Origin: Erwinia pyrifoliae DSM 12163 | GTDB taxonomy: Bacteria > Pseudomonadota > Gammaproteobacteria > Enterobacterales > Enterobacteriaceae | NCBI RefSeq assembly: GCF_000026985.1 | Contig: NC_017390.1 | Location: 3,941,913 to 4,005,912 of the forward strand | DNA: 64,000 bases | Direction: 5' to 3' | Program-made: the position numbers and the translations under genes | Notes under the pieces: generated by a model | What the model was told of the DNA's origin: nothing | The model's database searches: none | Seen by the model: only the letters and a program-made list of their open reading frames with translations | Part shown: piece after piece, positions 44,755 to 58,173 of the stretch | How positions within the stretch are numbered: the stretch's first letter is position 1 | Layout of the letters: the number at the start of each line of letters is the position of its first letter

Positions 44755-44944
44755 TCTCCAGTTCGCTTTCAGCGAAGCCTGCCACGGCAATCGTAATACG
44801 GTAGTGATTCTCGGCCACCAGCTCAACGTTATAGGGAGGATAACCCCCGTTGTTTCCCTGATTCTGACTGGTTTCCAGCAGGTTGATCAGGCGGTCAAAA
44901 CCAATAGATGAACGATAAAGCGGGGCAAGATCGAAGTTACGCAT
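44525..44944 (-). CDS. ibpA: Small heat shock protein IbpA
   Basis: 139 residues from ATG 44944 ([20 protein letters not shown], the E. coli start). An alpha-crystallin domain protein that binds unfolding proteins in aggregates for later rescue by DnaK and ClpB. The crystallin core [18 protein letters not shown] and the IDIVK end are conserved. There is no ibpB downstream: the next gene on that strand is absent, consistent with the known single-IbpA state of Erwiniaceae. It has a sigma32-type promoter and a thermometer-like 5' leader. Confidence 0.95.
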   Translation of the reverse strand: MRNFDLAPLYRSSIGFDRLINLLETSQNQGNNGGYPPYNVELVAENHYRITIAVAGFAESELEITSHDNLLSVRGSHPDEQQERTWLYQGIAERNFERKFQLAEHVHVRNARLENGLLYIDLERVVPEANQPRRIDIVK

Positions 44945-45052
44945 TTTCAGCTCCTGATATTCAGCAAGTTGTTGATAATCATCAACCCTCCATAATGGAC
45001 GGGTCGCCGCTACAGAAAGCACTGCCCTGTCGGCACGGTTTTTTCTAAGCGT
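44945..45052 (-). promoter_or_regulatory. ROSE-type RNA thermometer in the ibpA leader
   Basis: The minus-strand leader of about 108 nt ends in a hairpin at 44967-44950: TTGCTGAATATCAGGAGC, where the ROSE-typical TTGCT faces the AGGAG Shine-Dalgarno, seven bases before ATG. ROSE elements free the ribosome site on heat shock. Earlier helices of the leader were not modelled. Confidence 0.75.
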
Positions 45053-45059
45053 AGTTTTA

Positions 45060-45087
45060 AAATGGTGATGCCTGCCACGCTTTCAAG
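45060..45087 (-). promoter_or_regulatory. Sigma32 promoter of ibpA
   Basis: On the minus strand CTTGAAA (45087-45081), 13 bp, then CACCATTT (45067-45060), close to the heat shock consensus CTTGAAA / CCCCATNT. Confidence 0.8.
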
Positions 45088-45253
45088 GGCGTAAGTGCTG
45101 TTTTTTTTTAACCTGAGAGCAGCGAATGTCTTACACTCAAGGATAGGCTAACCAGTATTGCGTACCAGCCGCCACAGAGTTGAGAAGAATGAGTTCTGCA
45201 GGACGCGGACAACCATTTTCGGCCAGGCTTGTGATGACCCAAGGGATGATAAG

Positions 45254-45616
45254 ATGAAAGCATTTAAGCGTTGCCATATTGTCGGCGTTGTTGCCTGCTT
45301 GTCTCTGGCCAGTACCAGCGGCTGCTCAAGTATGATGACGCACTCCGGCCCAAATATGGGTTACTACCCCGGCACACGAGCCAGTGCAGCGGTTCTGACC
45401 GACGAAAGCAGCAGCTGGATAATACGACCGATGGCGGCGATCGATCTGCCTTTCTCCGCCATACTCGATACGCTGCTGTTGCCGGTGGACTACATTACCT
45501 CTGGCGATCACGACTCGCCCGGCGAGCGCGTGCGCCGCAGCGAGCAGGCTAACTGCACTAATGCGGTGATGTCGCAAACGGTTGCCCCCGCTGCCGCTAA
45601 TCGACCAGCACGGTAA
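45254..45616 (+). CDS. yidQ: YidQ/YceK-family lipoprotein (DUF1375)
   Basis: 120 residues from ATG 45254. Signal peptide and lipobox (LSLASTSGCSSMM) mark a lipoprotein; the mature part has the family pattern YYPGTRASAAVLTDES and AAIDLPFSAILDTLLLPVDY. Its function is unknown. It sits divergent from ibpA and ends 20 bp inside the convergent yidR, the E. coli order ibpA-yidQ-yidR, which supports the name. Confidence 0.88.
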   Translation: MKAFKRCHIVGVVACLSLASTSGCSSMMTHSGPNMGYYPGTRASAAVLTDESSSWIIRPMAAIDLPFSAILDTLLLPVDYITSGDHDSPGERVRRSEQANCTNAVMSQTVAPAAANRPAR

Positions 45617-46865
45617 ATATCTGACGGTAACCCACGCAGTCGCGCAAAAATGCCACCCGTCTTCCATCTGGAGAAAACACCACTGCATCCGCTACCGGTG
45701 GCAGCTCGCTACGCTCGCCGATCCCGCGCAGCGCGCCGCTGGCGACATCGCAGAGGGTAATGCGATTATCACAAACAAATGCCAGCCGGCGGCCATCAGG
45801 ATGCCAGCTAAACGCCGACTGAATATCGCTGTCGCAACGCGTTACCTGACGGGGCGAGCCTCCCTGCGGTGAAACCGTCCATAGCTGCACTATCCCCGCG
45901 TCATCCTTCATCAGAAAGGCAATGGCGCTGCCGTCCGGCGAACTGCGCAACCAGTGGCGCGGCGAGGTCGCCAGACCCGGGTAAGCTCTTTGAGCCGTAT
46001 AAGTCAGGCGCTTCTGTTTTACTCCGGCGGGCGGCGCGGGCAACGTTGTCGCTGTCCCTTGCAAAGGCGCTTCACCGGCCACCGCATAATCAGCGTTTCT
46101 CTCCGGTAGATCGACGATAAACACCTCCGCGACTTTCTCGCCGCTGGCGGAAAGCGTGTCGCCGATAAACGCCAGCGCCCAGCGTTGGCGGCTGCCATCG
46201 GTGCGCAGATAGCCCTGGTTGCCTACCCAGCCCTCTTCGTAAGCGCGATTAATCTCGTCGCTGCCAGGCTGCGGCGCAGCCGTGGTGCGGCTGACCAGCA
46301 CGCAATAATGGCTGCCATCGTATTCTCGCGGATGCCTTTTCGGCGGGCAGACCGCATGCAGCGGTAGCGCGATCCCCACGTTACGCAGATCCTGTCTCAC
46401 ATCCCACTCATGCATCACATGATCGTTATAGGTGAAGCTCAGGCGCGATCCGTCCGGGCTGAAGACATGCACATGAGAACCACCGCGCAGCGCACCGGCG
46501 CTAAATGGCGGAGTAATATCACAGGCGTCAAGATTCTCTGCCCGGCCCTGTTGCACGATCACGCCACGGCGATGGTGAAAGTCATAGCGCCAGTGGCTGT
46601 CCGGGTACTCCGGACCGTGAATAAACACGTAGCGCGGGGGCATATCGGGACTGACGGTGACCACACCAACATGGGCACCGTCGCGCGCCTGATACAGCAC
46701 CTCGGTGTTGCCACTGTCGATATCAACCCGCTCAATGGTCAGCCCGGTAAAAGAGGCACCGTCAGGGCGCACGTCGTAAACCAGCCACTGACCGTCGGCG
46801 GTCCAGACGTTAATATTGGTAAGCTGATGATTGCGCGGCGCAAAAGTAAGCTGCTTTTCTTTCAT
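45597..46865 (-). CDS. yidR: YidR, DUF3748 beta-propeller-like protein
   Basis: 422 residues from ATG 46865 (MKEKQLTFAPRNHQLTNINV); the longer frame to 47003 adds non-family residues. TolB-like WD/beta-propeller repeats are visible, such as HVFSPDGSRLSFTYND, RSSPDGSAIAFLMKDD and SWHPDGRRLAFVCDN. No signal peptide is evident, and the role is unknown. It follows yidA on the same strand by 76 bp and overlaps yidQ at the 3' end by 20 bp. Confidence 0.88.
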   Translation of the reverse strand: MKEKQLTFAPRNHQLTNINVWTADGQWLVYDVRPDGASFTGLTIERVDIDSGNTEVLYQARDGAHVGVVTVSPDMPPRYVFIHGPEYPDSHWRYDFHHRRGVIVQQGRAENLDACDITPPFSAGALRGGSHVHVFSPDGSRLSFTYNDHVMHEWDVRQDLRNVGIALPLHAVCPPKRHPREYDGSHYCVLVSRTTAAPQPGSDEINRAYEEGWVGNQGYLRTDGSRQRWALAFIGDTLSASGEKVAEVFIVDLPERNADYAVAGEAPLQGTATTLPAPPAGVKQKRLTYTAQRAYPGLATSPRHWLRSSPDGSAIAFLMKDDAGIVQLWTVSPQGGSPRQVTRCDSDIQSAFSWHPDGRRLAFVCDNRITLCDVASGALRGIGERSELPPVADAVVFSPDGRRVAFLRDCVGYRQIFTVLVD

Positions 46866-46941
46866 CGGAAACACCCTTAGCACAGTTTTGCTAAGGGTAG
46901 TCCATTCATGACAATGATGGTATCGGCTAACGATCGGCCGG

Positions 46942-47751
46942 TTAGAGTACGAACTTCTCAATCGCCCAGGCAACACCGTCTTCTGCGTTGGTTTTGGTGA
47001 CAAACTGCGCTACGGCCTTCACCTTTTCAATGCCATTGCCCATTGCCACGCCGGTACCGGCATATTCCAGCATCGCCAGGTCGTTTTCCTGATCGCCAAT
47101 CGCCATCACTTCGTCGCGTGAAAGTTTCAGTCGCTCTGCCAGCAGCCGTACCCCGGCACCTTTATTCACGCGCTTGTCGAGAATTTCGAGGTAGTAAGGC
47201 GAGCTTTTCATAATGGTATAGCGCTGGAACGCTTCCTGCGGGATGCGGGCAATGGCGGCGTCGAGCAGTTCGGGAGGATCTATCATCATCACCTTCGGGA
47301 AGGTCAGTGTGCGGTCCATCTCACTGACGCTGCGGTGACGCAGGGGAATACCGGTCATCCACGACTCATGGACAGTGTATTCGCTGATATCCTTATTCGG
47401 GGTAAACAGCTCGGTTTTGCTTAACGCCTGAAAATGCACGCCCAGCGATCGGGACAGCCGTTCAAAATAGAGATAATCATCGAAGGTGAGCGCCACTTCC
47501 GCCACACACTCGCCATCCGCTGCCTGCTGCACCAATGCGCCATTATTGGTAATGCAGTACTGGCCTTCCTGCTGCAGGCCCAGCTCTTGTAGATAGCGCT
47601 GTACGCCAATAAACGGCCGTCCGGTGGCAAGAACAACCGAAACCCCCTGGTCACGCGCCGTCTGAATGATCTGCTTCACCCGTGGCGTCACCTCATGCTG
47701 CGGATTAAGCAGCGTGCCGTCCATATCAATCGCAATCAGTTTAATCGCCAT
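46942..47751 (-). CDS. yidA: YidA, HAD-superfamily sugar phosphatase
   Basis: 269 residues, the size of E. coli YidA (270). It is a Cof-type HAD phosphatase that hydrolyses sugar phosphates. Motif I DMDGTL at 9-14, motif II VLATGR, Lys in the NKGAGVRLL block and motif IV GDQENDLAML are all present. It precedes yidR on the same strand; in E. coli it lies near gyrB, as here, though an IS1 relic has entered between. Confidence 0.95.
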   Translation of the reverse strand: MAIKLIAIDMDGTLLNPQHEVTPRVKQIIQTARDQGVSVVLATGRPFIGVQRYLQELGLQQEGQYCITNNGALVQQAADGECVAEVALTFDDYLYFERLSRSLGVHFQALSKTELFTPNKDISEYTVHESWMTGIPLRHRSVSEMDRTLTFPKVMMIDPPELLDAAIARIPQEAFQRYTIMKSSPYYLEILDKRVNKGAGVRLLAERLKLSRDEVMAIGDQENDLAMLEYAGTGVAMGNGIEKVKAVAQFVTKTNAEDGVAWAIEKFVL

Positions 47752-47906
47752 ACCACCCTCGTTAGCTAACCGTGTTTCTTCATGCTAGCGCGATTCAGCT
47801 TATGATGACCAGCCGGACGATGCGAAAGTTCATTATATGGGGGTGACAATCAATAGACCTCAACCTCTTATATGGAATACCATTCAGCCATCGACATAAG
47901 CCATTT

Positions 47907-48405
47907 GGTAATGCTTCCAATGAGTTGAAGTACCATGAATAATACGGGTTTTTAAGGTGCTTCTGTGGCAACCATCACTGTTCAATGTCCCCATTGTCAA
48001 TCAGATCCGGTTTAACGTCATGAACACAACCCTAAAGGTCGTGACCGGTTTCGATGCCGTAAATACCATAGAGTATTTCTGCTCACTTATACTTATGAAG
48101 CCAGAAACCCGGTATCAAAGAACACATTACCGAAATGGCTTTCAACGGCGCTGGCGTTGTTGGCTTCTTTCAGTAAAGGCATGATAACCAGCGATAACTG
48201 GGGCAGTTATGCCGGAGACGTGCCGAAAGATAAGCATCTGAGCGGAAAAATCTTCACTCAACGCAGTGAACGAAACAACCTGACGCTGCGTACTCGCATC
48301 AAACGGCTTACCCGTAAAACCATCTGCTCACGCACCATCGAACTCCACGAAAAAGTCATCGGGGCTTTTATTGAAAAATACATGATTTGCTCATTGGAAT
48401 TATGA
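47907..48405 (+). mobile_element. Degenerate IS1-family element
   Basis: The left end GGTAATGCTTCCAA at 47907 matches the IS1 inverted repeat form. An InsA-like reading starts at about 47964 (VATITVQCPHCQ), has a stop after a dozen codons and a later frame change (GRDRFRCRKYHRV). An InsB end follows at 48187 (SDNWGSYAGDVPKDKHLSGK) after a large internal deletion that removes most of the catalytic domain. The right end near 48405 is unclear. Dead element between yidA and gyrB. Confidence 0.8.
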
Positions 48406-48811
48406 GCAAACGAAGGATGGCAAGCTGATTGTATCCAGGTAGAGATCCGTCGGGTAACAGTGAATTATCCTGTGCTTTACGGGAGTTTTGATTGTACTGA
48501 GCCGCTGACGATGTTCAGGCGACGAAGCTCAATGCCCGGGTTGTCCGGGAGAAAATGACTATCATGCTTTACCACTGCAAGGCGATAAGGACTGCTCTGC
48601 TATGAATGAATACCTTCGCAGATTTTTTTTATGTGGTGGCCGGCAGGAAATCAAAAAAAAGACGCCAAAGCAAAGACCTGAAGGGGCTACCGTTGCGTAA
48701 AACACCGGATCTGCCGCAGAAAAAAGAGCAACCTGAGGGGAAGCAGGCACGGTAATGAAGGGAGATATTGCGTAGGTGAGGTGGGCCTTATCAGGCATTC
48801 GGGGAGTTAAT
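48406..48811. other. Unidentified debris next to the IS1 relic
   Basis: About 400 bp with no intact frame. A short Lys-rich reading near 48620-48755 (GLPLRKTPDLPQKKEQPEGK) ends at a TAA and looks like the tail of some mobile-element protein, but I could not name it. Confidence 0.4.
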
Positions 48812-48849
48812 CGTGCAATCCGGCAACGCTGAGGTTGCCAGATTGCACG
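48812..48849 (-). terminator. Long hairpin after gyrB
   Basis: CGTGCAATC / GATTGCACG (48812-48820 with 48841-48849) plus the inner stem GGCAAC / GTTGCC, 9 bp beyond the gyrB stop. Probable terminator of the dnaA-dnaN-recF-gyrB operon, although the T run is weak. Confidence 0.6.
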
Positions 48850-48857
48850 GAGCAGGA

Positions 48858-52369
<3,512 letters not shown>

Positions 52370-52556
52370 AACAGAGGAAATCCCAAAACAGGCGATGGTG
52401 TAACATCGCCTTGTTTTTTCTTGACGATAAACCAGGGCGTCAACGGCGCAGGCAGTTTGGGTGCGGCCAGCGCGCAAAAACCGCAGCGTACACGAAGTAC
52501 GTGAGGATTTTGAGCACTGCCCAATCCCAAAATGGCAAGCAAGTTAGCCCGATAGA
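52370..52556 (-). repeat. Hairpin-rich spacer inserted between dnaN and recF
   Basis: 187 bp. Two structures stand out. At 52385-52419 AGGCGATG / CATCGCCT is flanked by A and T runs and looks like an intrinsic terminator on the plus strand. At about 52480-52517 an imperfect hairpin AAAACCGCAGCGTAC / GTACGTGAGGATTTT resembles a dispersed intergenic repeat I recall from several enterobacteria. recF lacks its usual coupling to dnaN because of it. Confidence 0.6.
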
Positions 52557-53657
52557 TTACAATCTCATCGGCATAACGACATAGGCGGCGGATTGACTGG
52601 CCGCATCCTCGATCTGCACGCTGGAAACGGAATCGGTCAGTAACAGGCGCACGTTTTCGCACTTCAACGCGTTCAACACGTCTAAAACGTAGCTGACGTT
52701 AAAACCGATTTCGAGGTCGGTGCCGCCGTAGGTGACATCCAGCATCTCTTCCGCCTCTTCCTGCTCCGGGTTATTGGCGGTAATTTTTAGCTGATTTTCG
52801 CTGATATGCAGGCGAACGCCACGGAATTTCTCGTTCGAGAGGATCGCCGCACGGGCGAAAGCCTGCTTCAGCAGGTCACAGCCGGCATCCAGGGTTTTAT
52901 CCGGGTTTTTCGGCAATACGCGGCGATAATCAGGGAAACGGCCATCTACCAGCTTGGAAGTGAAGATAAAGTCACCGACGTGGGCACGGATGTTATTGCT
53001 GCCGATCTGGATCTGCAACAGGCTGTCGCCTCCGTCCAGCAGGCGCACCAGCTCGATAACGCCTTTACGCGGCACGATCACCGAATGGCTTGGCAACGAC
53101 TGGCCGACCGGCATGGAACACACCGCCAGGCGATGGCCGTCGGTGGCGACGGTGCGTAACTCTTCGCCTTCGGTCTCAAACAGCATGCCGTTCAGGTAGT
53201 AACGCACGTCCTGATGAGCCATAGAGAACTGGGTGGCTTCAATCAGGCGCTTCATGGTGGCCTGTGGCAAGGTAAACTCAACCTCGCTCTGCCAGTCGTC
53301 AAGGTTTGGGAAATCGCTGGCTGGCAGGGTGGACAGAGAGAAACGGCTGCGGCCGGAGCGCACCAGCATTCTTTCGCCTTCCAGAATCACCGCAATTTCG
53401 GCACCTTCCGGCAGACCACGGCAGATATCAAAGAATTTGCGCGCCGGAACGGTAGTTGCCCCCGGCTGATGGTCGTGCGTCAGCGCAACGCGCGCCACCA
53501 TTTCCATTTCTAAATCGGTACCGGTCAGCAGCAGCGTGCCTTCCGTTACCTGTAACAGCAGGTTGCCAAGAATAGGTAACGTTGGACGGCCGCCTAACGG
53601 GCTGCTCACCTGCTGTAAGGGCTTGAGTAAACGCTCACGTTCTACAGTAAATTTCAT
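52557..53657 (-). CDS. dnaN: DNA polymerase III beta sliding clamp
   Basis: 366 residues, the E. coli length. Forms the ring that tethers polymerase III to DNA. Three clamp domains of about 120 residues each; the start MKFTVERERLLKPLQQVSSP and the end SAAYVVMPMRL are conserved. Starts 2 bp after the dnaA stop in the same operon. Confidence 0.98.
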   Translation of the reverse strand: MKFTVERERLLKPLQQVSSPLGGRPTLPILGNLLLQVTEGTLLLTGTDLEMEMVARVALTHDHQPGATTVPARKFFDICRGLPEGAEIAVILEGERMLVRSGRSRFSLSTLPASDFPNLDDWQSEVEFTLPQATMKRLIEATQFSMAHQDVRYYLNGMLFETEGEELRTVATDGHRLAVCSMPVGQSLPSHSVIVPRKGVIELVRLLDGGDSLLQIQIGSNNIRAHVGDFIFTSKLVDGRFPDYRRVLPKNPDKTLDAGCDLLKQAFARAAILSNEKFRGVRLHISENQLKITANNPEQEEAEEMLDVTYGGTDLEIGFNVSYVLDVLNALKCENVRLLLTDSVSSVQIEDAASQSAAYVVMPMRL

Positions 53658-53659
53658 AG

Positions 53660-55051
53660 TCAGGAAGATAATGTTCTGATTAGATTTGAGAAATCTTCTT
53701 TAATGTCGTGACTCTCTTCACGCAGCTGCTCGATTTTGCGGCAGGCGTGTAGCACCGTAGTATGATCACGACCCCCGAAAGCATCACCGATTTCCGGCAG
53801 ACTGTGGTTGGTCAGTTCTTTGGCCATCGCCATCGCCATCTGGCGCGGGCGGGCTACCGAACGCGAGCGGCGCTTCGACAGCAGATCGGCCACTTTAATT
53901 TTATAGTATTCAGCCACCGTCTTCTGAATATTATCGATGGTTACCAGCTTCTCCTGCAGCGCCAGCAGGTCGCGCAGCGCTTCACGGACAAAATCGATGG
54001 TAATGGCACGGCCGGTGAAGTTGGCATTGGCGATCACCCGGTTCAGCGCCCCTTCCAGTTCGCGCACGTTCGAACGCAGACGTTTAGCAATAAAGAAGGC
54101 CACTTCACCCGGCAGGCGAATATCATTTTCATCGGCTTTCTTCATCAGGATCGCCACGCGGGTTTCCAGCTCCGGCGGCTCGATCGCTACCGTCAACCCC
54201 CAGCCAAAGCGCGATTTCAGACGATCTTCAACACCGTTGATCTCTTTCGGATAACGATCGGAGGTTAAAATGATCTGCTGATTACCCTCCAGCAGGGCAT
54301 TGAAGGTGTGGAAAAACTCTTCCTGCGAACGCTCTTTATTAGCAAAGAACTGTATATCATCGATCAGCAGCGCATCGACCGAGCGATAGTAGCGTTTGAA
54401 CTCTTCAATCGCGTTATTCTGCAACGCCTTGACCATGTCCTGCACAAAACGCTCGGAGTGCATATACACCACTTTCGCGTTGGGTTTGCGTGCCATGATG
54501 CCGTTCCCCACCGCATGTAACAGGTGAGTTTTACCAAGACCGGTGCCGCCATAGAGAAACAGGGGGTTATACGCTCCGCCGGGATTATCGGCCACCTGAC
54601 GTGCCGCCGCACGCGCCAGCTGGTTGGATTTACCCTCAACGAAGTTGTCGAAATTATGCCGGGTATTGACGTTCGAACGGTAGGATAGCTCCGCCAGCGC
54701 GGGTACGTTGTCCCAGCTAGGTCGCATGGGTGCCGGGCGGCTCATCACACCGGGTGCGCTGGCATGCGCACTGGCCATCACCGGCTGGCTGACGGTTTGA
54801 GCCACAGGCTTGCTGCCGACTTCAAAACGCAGTAAAGGGACATTAGCGCCACAAAAATTATTGAGCAGTGAATTGATATTATTCAGGTATTTATCCCGAA
54901 CCCAGTCGAGCACAAAACGGTTTGGTGCATACAAGGCCAGCGTATTATCGTTCAGTTCGGCCTGCAAGGGGCGTATCCACATGCTGAATTCGGTGGCAGG
55001 TAGTTCATCCTGCAGGCGGGCAAGACACTGTTGCCAAAGCGTAAGTGACAC
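53660..55051 (-). CDS. dnaA: Chromosomal replication initiator DnaA
   Basis: 463 residues from the GTG at 55051, giving [20 protein letters not shown], the conserved start (E. coli also uses GTG). It binds DnaA boxes and opens the origin. Domain I (1-90), a variable linker (90-130), the AAA+ domain with Walker [10 protein letters not shown] and LLIDDIQFF, and the C-terminal box-binding helix [14 protein letters not shown] are intact. First gene of the dnaA-dnaN-recF-gyrB operon, with a perfect DnaA box upstream for autoregulation. Confidence 0.98.
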   Translation of the reverse strand: MSLTLWQQCLARLQDELPATEFSMWIRPLQAELNDNTLALYAPNRFVLDWVRDKYLNNINSLLNNFCGANVPLLRFEVGSKPVAQTVSQPVMASAHASAPGVMSRPAPMRPSWDNVPALAELSYRSNVNTRHNFDNFVEGKSNQLARAAARQVADNPGGAYNPLFLYGGTGLGKTHLLHAVGNGIMARKPNAKVVYMHSERFVQDMVKALQNNAIEEFKRYYRSVDALLIDDIQFFANKERSQEEFFHTFNALLEGNQQIILTSDRYPKEINGVEDRLKSRFGWGLTVAIEPPELETRVAILMKKADENDIRLPGEVAFFIAKRLRSNVRELEGALNRVIANANFTGRAITIDFVREALRDLLALQEKLVTIDNIQKTVAEYYKIKVADLLSKRRSRSVARPRQMAMAMAKELTNHSLPEIGDAFGGRDHTTVLHACRKIEQLREESHDIKEDFSNLIRTLSS

Positions 55052-55555
55052 GGCGGACTCCACTCGAAAAAGTTCGATAAGTAACAAAGGTACTGAAGCG
55101 ATAATTTCATCATTGTTGACGCATGCCGAAGAGACGCATGCGAACCGCTATCCACGGTTGCTCCGCCCGCGCCCGGCATCTGTGATGCTTTCAGGAAACG
55201 ATCGACCCGGAGGATCGCTAGCGGAAGGGCGGATCATAGCGTAAAGCGCCGCAGAGATCTTCACTTTCTACACGGTTTTGATCCAATTTATCCACAGGTG
55301 CGGATCGTGAGGATAAGTTTACGCCACCTTCAGCAAAAGGCACTCGCCATCGTCTGCCGATAAGTGAAAATAATCTGGCCATCACCTTCGTTGCCGTCAA
55401 TCTGGCGTCAGCGGATCGCGGTAAGATCCTGTGCGATCCTTGCGCTTTTTAGCGGACGCCGTATAATTCCTGCCCCGGCATGTGCGCCATCGCCCTTTGG
55501 GATAATTATTTGGGTCACTACGGGCAATCAGGACGCGCTTTACACGCGAAGTAAA
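55052..55555. other. Divergent dnaA-rpmH control region
   Basis: About 500 bp carrying the dnaA promoters on the minus strand, a DnaA box, several GATC sites and, at its right end, the rpmH promoter. No gene is seen. This is not oriC: no mioC or mnmG adjoins and only one perfect box is present. Confidence 0.6.
55288..55296. promoter_or_regulatory. DnaA box in the dnaA promoter region
   Basis: TTATCCACA, a perfect R1-type 9-mer 237 bp upstream of dnaA, where E. coli also has an autoregulatory box. Confidence 0.8.
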
Positions 55556-55584
55556 TTGACTCGGGGCTGTACAATTATTACAAT
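55556..55584 (+). promoter_or_regulatory. Strong sigma70 promoter of rpmH-rnpA
   Basis: TTGACT (55556-55561), 17 bp, TACAAT (55579-55584), about 97 bp before the rpmH start. Confidence 0.8.
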
Positions 55585-55669
55585 CCCGCCTCTTTATTAA
55601 AGACACACTGAGGCGTCGGTCGTTTTTTCGGGCCAGATACGCGTCACAAGTGAAATTTTCCAAGTTTAG

Positions 55670-55822
<153 letters not shown>

Positions 55823-55839
55823 TAAAAGCTAACCGCTGA

Positions 55840-56199
55840 GTGGTTAAGCTCGCATTTCCCAGGGAGTTACGTTTGTTAACTCCCACTCACTTCACTTTCG
55901 TCTTCCAGCAGCCACAACGGGCTGGCACGCCGCAAATCACCATTCTCGGCCGCCTGAACGCGCTGGGGCATCCCCGCATCGGTCTTACCGTCGCTAAAAA
56001 GCATGTTAAACGCGCGCATGAGCGCAATCGGATCAAGCGATTGACCCGGGAAAGCTTTCGCCTGCGTCAACATGAACTTCCGGCGATGGATTTTGTGATC
56101 GTAGCGAAAAAGGGCATTGGTGAGCTGGATAACCATGCACTGACGGAAGCTTTGGAGAAATTATGGCGTCGCCATTGTCGCTTGGCTCGCTGCTCTTAA
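55840..56199 (+). CDS. rnpA: Ribonuclease P protein component
   Basis: 119 residues from GTG 55840 ([13 protein letters not shown]), the same start codon as in E. coli. It supports the RNase P RNA in trimming tRNA 5' ends. The conserved basic helix [19 protein letters not shown] is intact. It follows rpmH by 17 bp; yidD begins inside its last 37 bp. Confidence 0.98.
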   Translation: MVKLAFPRELRLLTPTHFTFVFQQPQRAGTPQITILGRLNALGHPRIGLTVAKKHVKRAHERNRIKRLTRESFRLRQHELPAMDFVIVAKKGIGELDNHALTEALEKLWRRHCRLARCS

Positions 56200-56405
56200 T
56201 CGCGCTGATACGCGTTTACCAACGCGTCATCAGTCCGCTGTTAGGACCCCACTGCCGTTTTCATCCCAGCTGTTCGCAATACGGTATCGAGGCATTGCGG
56301 CGGTTCGGGATGATAAAAGGGAGTTGGTTGGCGATGAAACGTCTATTAAAATGCCACCCTTTCAACCCGGGTGGCGACGACCCGGTGCCGCCACACAACC
56401 ATTGA
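56163..56405 (+). CDS. yidD: YidD, membrane protein insertion efficiency factor
   Basis: 80 residues. A small peripheral inner-membrane protein helping YidC. The family motif [20 protein letters not shown] with three Cys and the end [12 protein letters not shown] are present. Its ATG lies within the 3' end of rnpA in another frame, and yidC follows by 18 bp. Confidence 0.96.
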   Translation: MASPLSLGSLLLIALIRVYQRVISPLLGPHCRFHPSCSQYGIEALRRFGMIKGSWLAMKRLLKCHPFNPGGDDPVPPHNH

Positions 56406-56423
56406 TACCAGAGAACATTAACG

Positions 56424-58070
56424 ATGGATTCGCAACGCAATCTTTTTCTCATCGCTTTTCTGTTCGTGTCTTTTATGATCTGGCAAGCCTGGCAGACGGA
56501 CAACGCTCCGCAGCCATTGCAAACCCAGACCACACAGAACACGGCCAGCGCAGCAGGTGATGCCGCCAATCAGGGTGTACCTGCCAGCGGCCAGGGCAAA
56601 ACGATCACCGTTAAGACTGATGTCCTGTCTTTAAACATCAATACGCGCGGTGGTGACATTGATCAGGCTCAGCTGCTGACCTACCCGGACAAACTGGGTT
56701 CAGACCAGCCTTTCCTGCTGCTGGAGTCCACCCCTGGCTTCCTGTATCAGGCACAGAGCGGCCTGACCGGTCGTAACGGCCCGGATAACCCGGCCAACGG
56801 CGCACGCCCCCTTTATACCAGTAGCCAAGATCATTTCGAACTTGCTGATGGCCAAAGCGAGCTGCGTATCCCGCTGACCTTCACCGCTGAAAATGGCGCG
56901 ACCTATACCAAAACCTTCGTCCTGAAGCGCGGTGAATATGCTATCGGCGTTGATTATCAGATCAATAACACCACCCAGCAGCCGCTGGAAGTGTCGATGT
57001 TCGGTCAGCTGAAGCAGACGATTGACCTGCCTAAGCATCGCGATACCGGCAGCAGCAACTTTGCTCTGCATACTTTCCGTGGCGCGGCTTACTCCAGCAG
57101 TGAGACCAACTACGAAAAGTACAAATTCGACACAATCAGCGATAACGAAAACCTCAGCACCACGACCAGCAATGGTTGGGTCGCGATGCTGCAGCAGTAT
57201 TTCGCTACCGCATGGGTTCCGCAGACTGCGGGCAGCAACACCCTTTACACCAGTAATCTGGGTAACGGTATTGCCGCCATCGGGTATAAATCTGCGCCGG
57301 TGACCATTGCCGCAGGTTCCCAGCAGCAGCTGGCGGCTACGCTGTGGGTCGGTCCGGAAATTCAGGACAGAATGGCGGCGGTTGCACCACACCTCGATCT
57401 GACCGTGGATTACGGCTGGCTGTGGTTTATTTCACAGCCGCTGTTTAAACTGCTGAAATTCCTGCACGGCTTTATCGGTAACTGGGGCTTCTCGATTATC
57501 GTTATCACCTTTATCGTGCGCGGCATCATGTACCCGCTGACCAAAGCGCAGTACACCTCAATGGCAAAAATGCGCATGCTGCAGCCTAAGATTCAGGCAA
57601 TGCGTGAGCGTTTGGGGGATGATAAGCAGCGCATGAGCCAGGAAATGATGGCGCTGTATAAGGCAGAGAAAGTGAACCCGCTGGGCGGCTGTCTGCCACT
57701 GGTTATCCAGATGCCGATCTTCCTTGCGCTTTATTACATGCTGATGGGCTCGGTGGAACTGCGTCATGCGCCGTTCGCTCTGTGGATCCATGACCTTGCC
57801 GCACAGGACCCGTACTACATCCTGCCGATCCTGATGGGCGTGACGATGTTCTTCATTCAGAAGATGTCTCCGACCACCGTGACCGACCCGATGCAGCAGA
57901 AGATCATGACCTTTATGCCGGTGATTTTCACCGTCTTCTTCCTGTGGTTCCCGTCAGGTCTGGTGCTGTACTACATCGTCAGTAACCTGGTCACGATCTT
58001 GCAGCAGCAGCTGATTTATCGCGGGCTGGAAAAACGTGGCCTGCATAGCCGCGACAAGAAAAAAGCGTAA
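56424..58070 (+). CDS. yidC: Membrane protein insertase YidC
   Basis: 548 residues, the E. coli length. It inserts and folds inner-membrane proteins alone or with SecYEG. An N-terminal membrane anchor ([17 protein letters not shown]), a large periplasmic beta domain (about 60-340) and five C-terminal segments containing the hydrophilic-groove Arg ([18 protein letters not shown]) are seen. No anomalies. Confidence 0.98.
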   Translation: MDSQRNLFLIAFLFVSFMIWQAWQTDNAPQPLQTQTTQNTASAAGDAANQGVPASGQGKTITVKTDVLSLNINTRGGDIDQAQLLTYPDKLGSDQPFLLLESTPGFLYQAQSGLTGRNGPDNPANGARPLYTSSQDHFELADGQSELRIPLTFTAENGATYTKTFVLKRGEYAIGVDYQINNTTQQPLEVSMFGQLKQTIDLPKHRDTGSSNFALHTFRGAAYSSSETNYEKYKFDTISDNENLSTTTSNGWVAMLQQYFATAWVPQTAGSNTLYTSNLGNGIAAIGYKSAPVTIAAGSQQQLAATLWVGPEIQDRMAAVAPHLDLTVDYGWLWFISQPLFKLLKFLHGFIGNWGFSIIVITFIVRGIMYPLTKAQYTSMAKMRMLQPKIQAMRERLGDDKQRMSQEMMALYKAEKVNPLGGCLPLVIQMPIFLALYYMLMGSVELRHAPFALWIHDLAAQDPYYILPILMGVTMFFIQKMSPTTVTDPMQQKIMTFMPVIFTVFFLWFPSGLVLYYIVSNLVTILQQQLIYRGLEKRGLHSRDKKKA

Positions 58071-58121
58071 TTCGGCAACGGATCACCGCAGTCCGTGCTA
58101 AAACCCGGCACGATGTCTATC

Positions 58122-58153
58122 ATAAGGCGGTCAATTGACCGCCTTATTTTTTT
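58122..58153 (+). terminator. Intrinsic terminator after yidC
   Basis: ATAAGGCGGTCAA / TTGACCGCCTTAT, a perfect 26 bp palindrome (58122-58147) followed by a T run. It separates the rpmH-yidC transcript from mnmE. Confidence 0.92.
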
Positions 58154-58173
58154 GCATAAAAAGAGAATTCAAC

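Noticed and set aside
55052..55555. Chromosomal origin oriC near dnaA
   Set aside because: Only one perfect DnaA box and no mioC or mnmG; in enterobacteria oriC lies away from dnaA.
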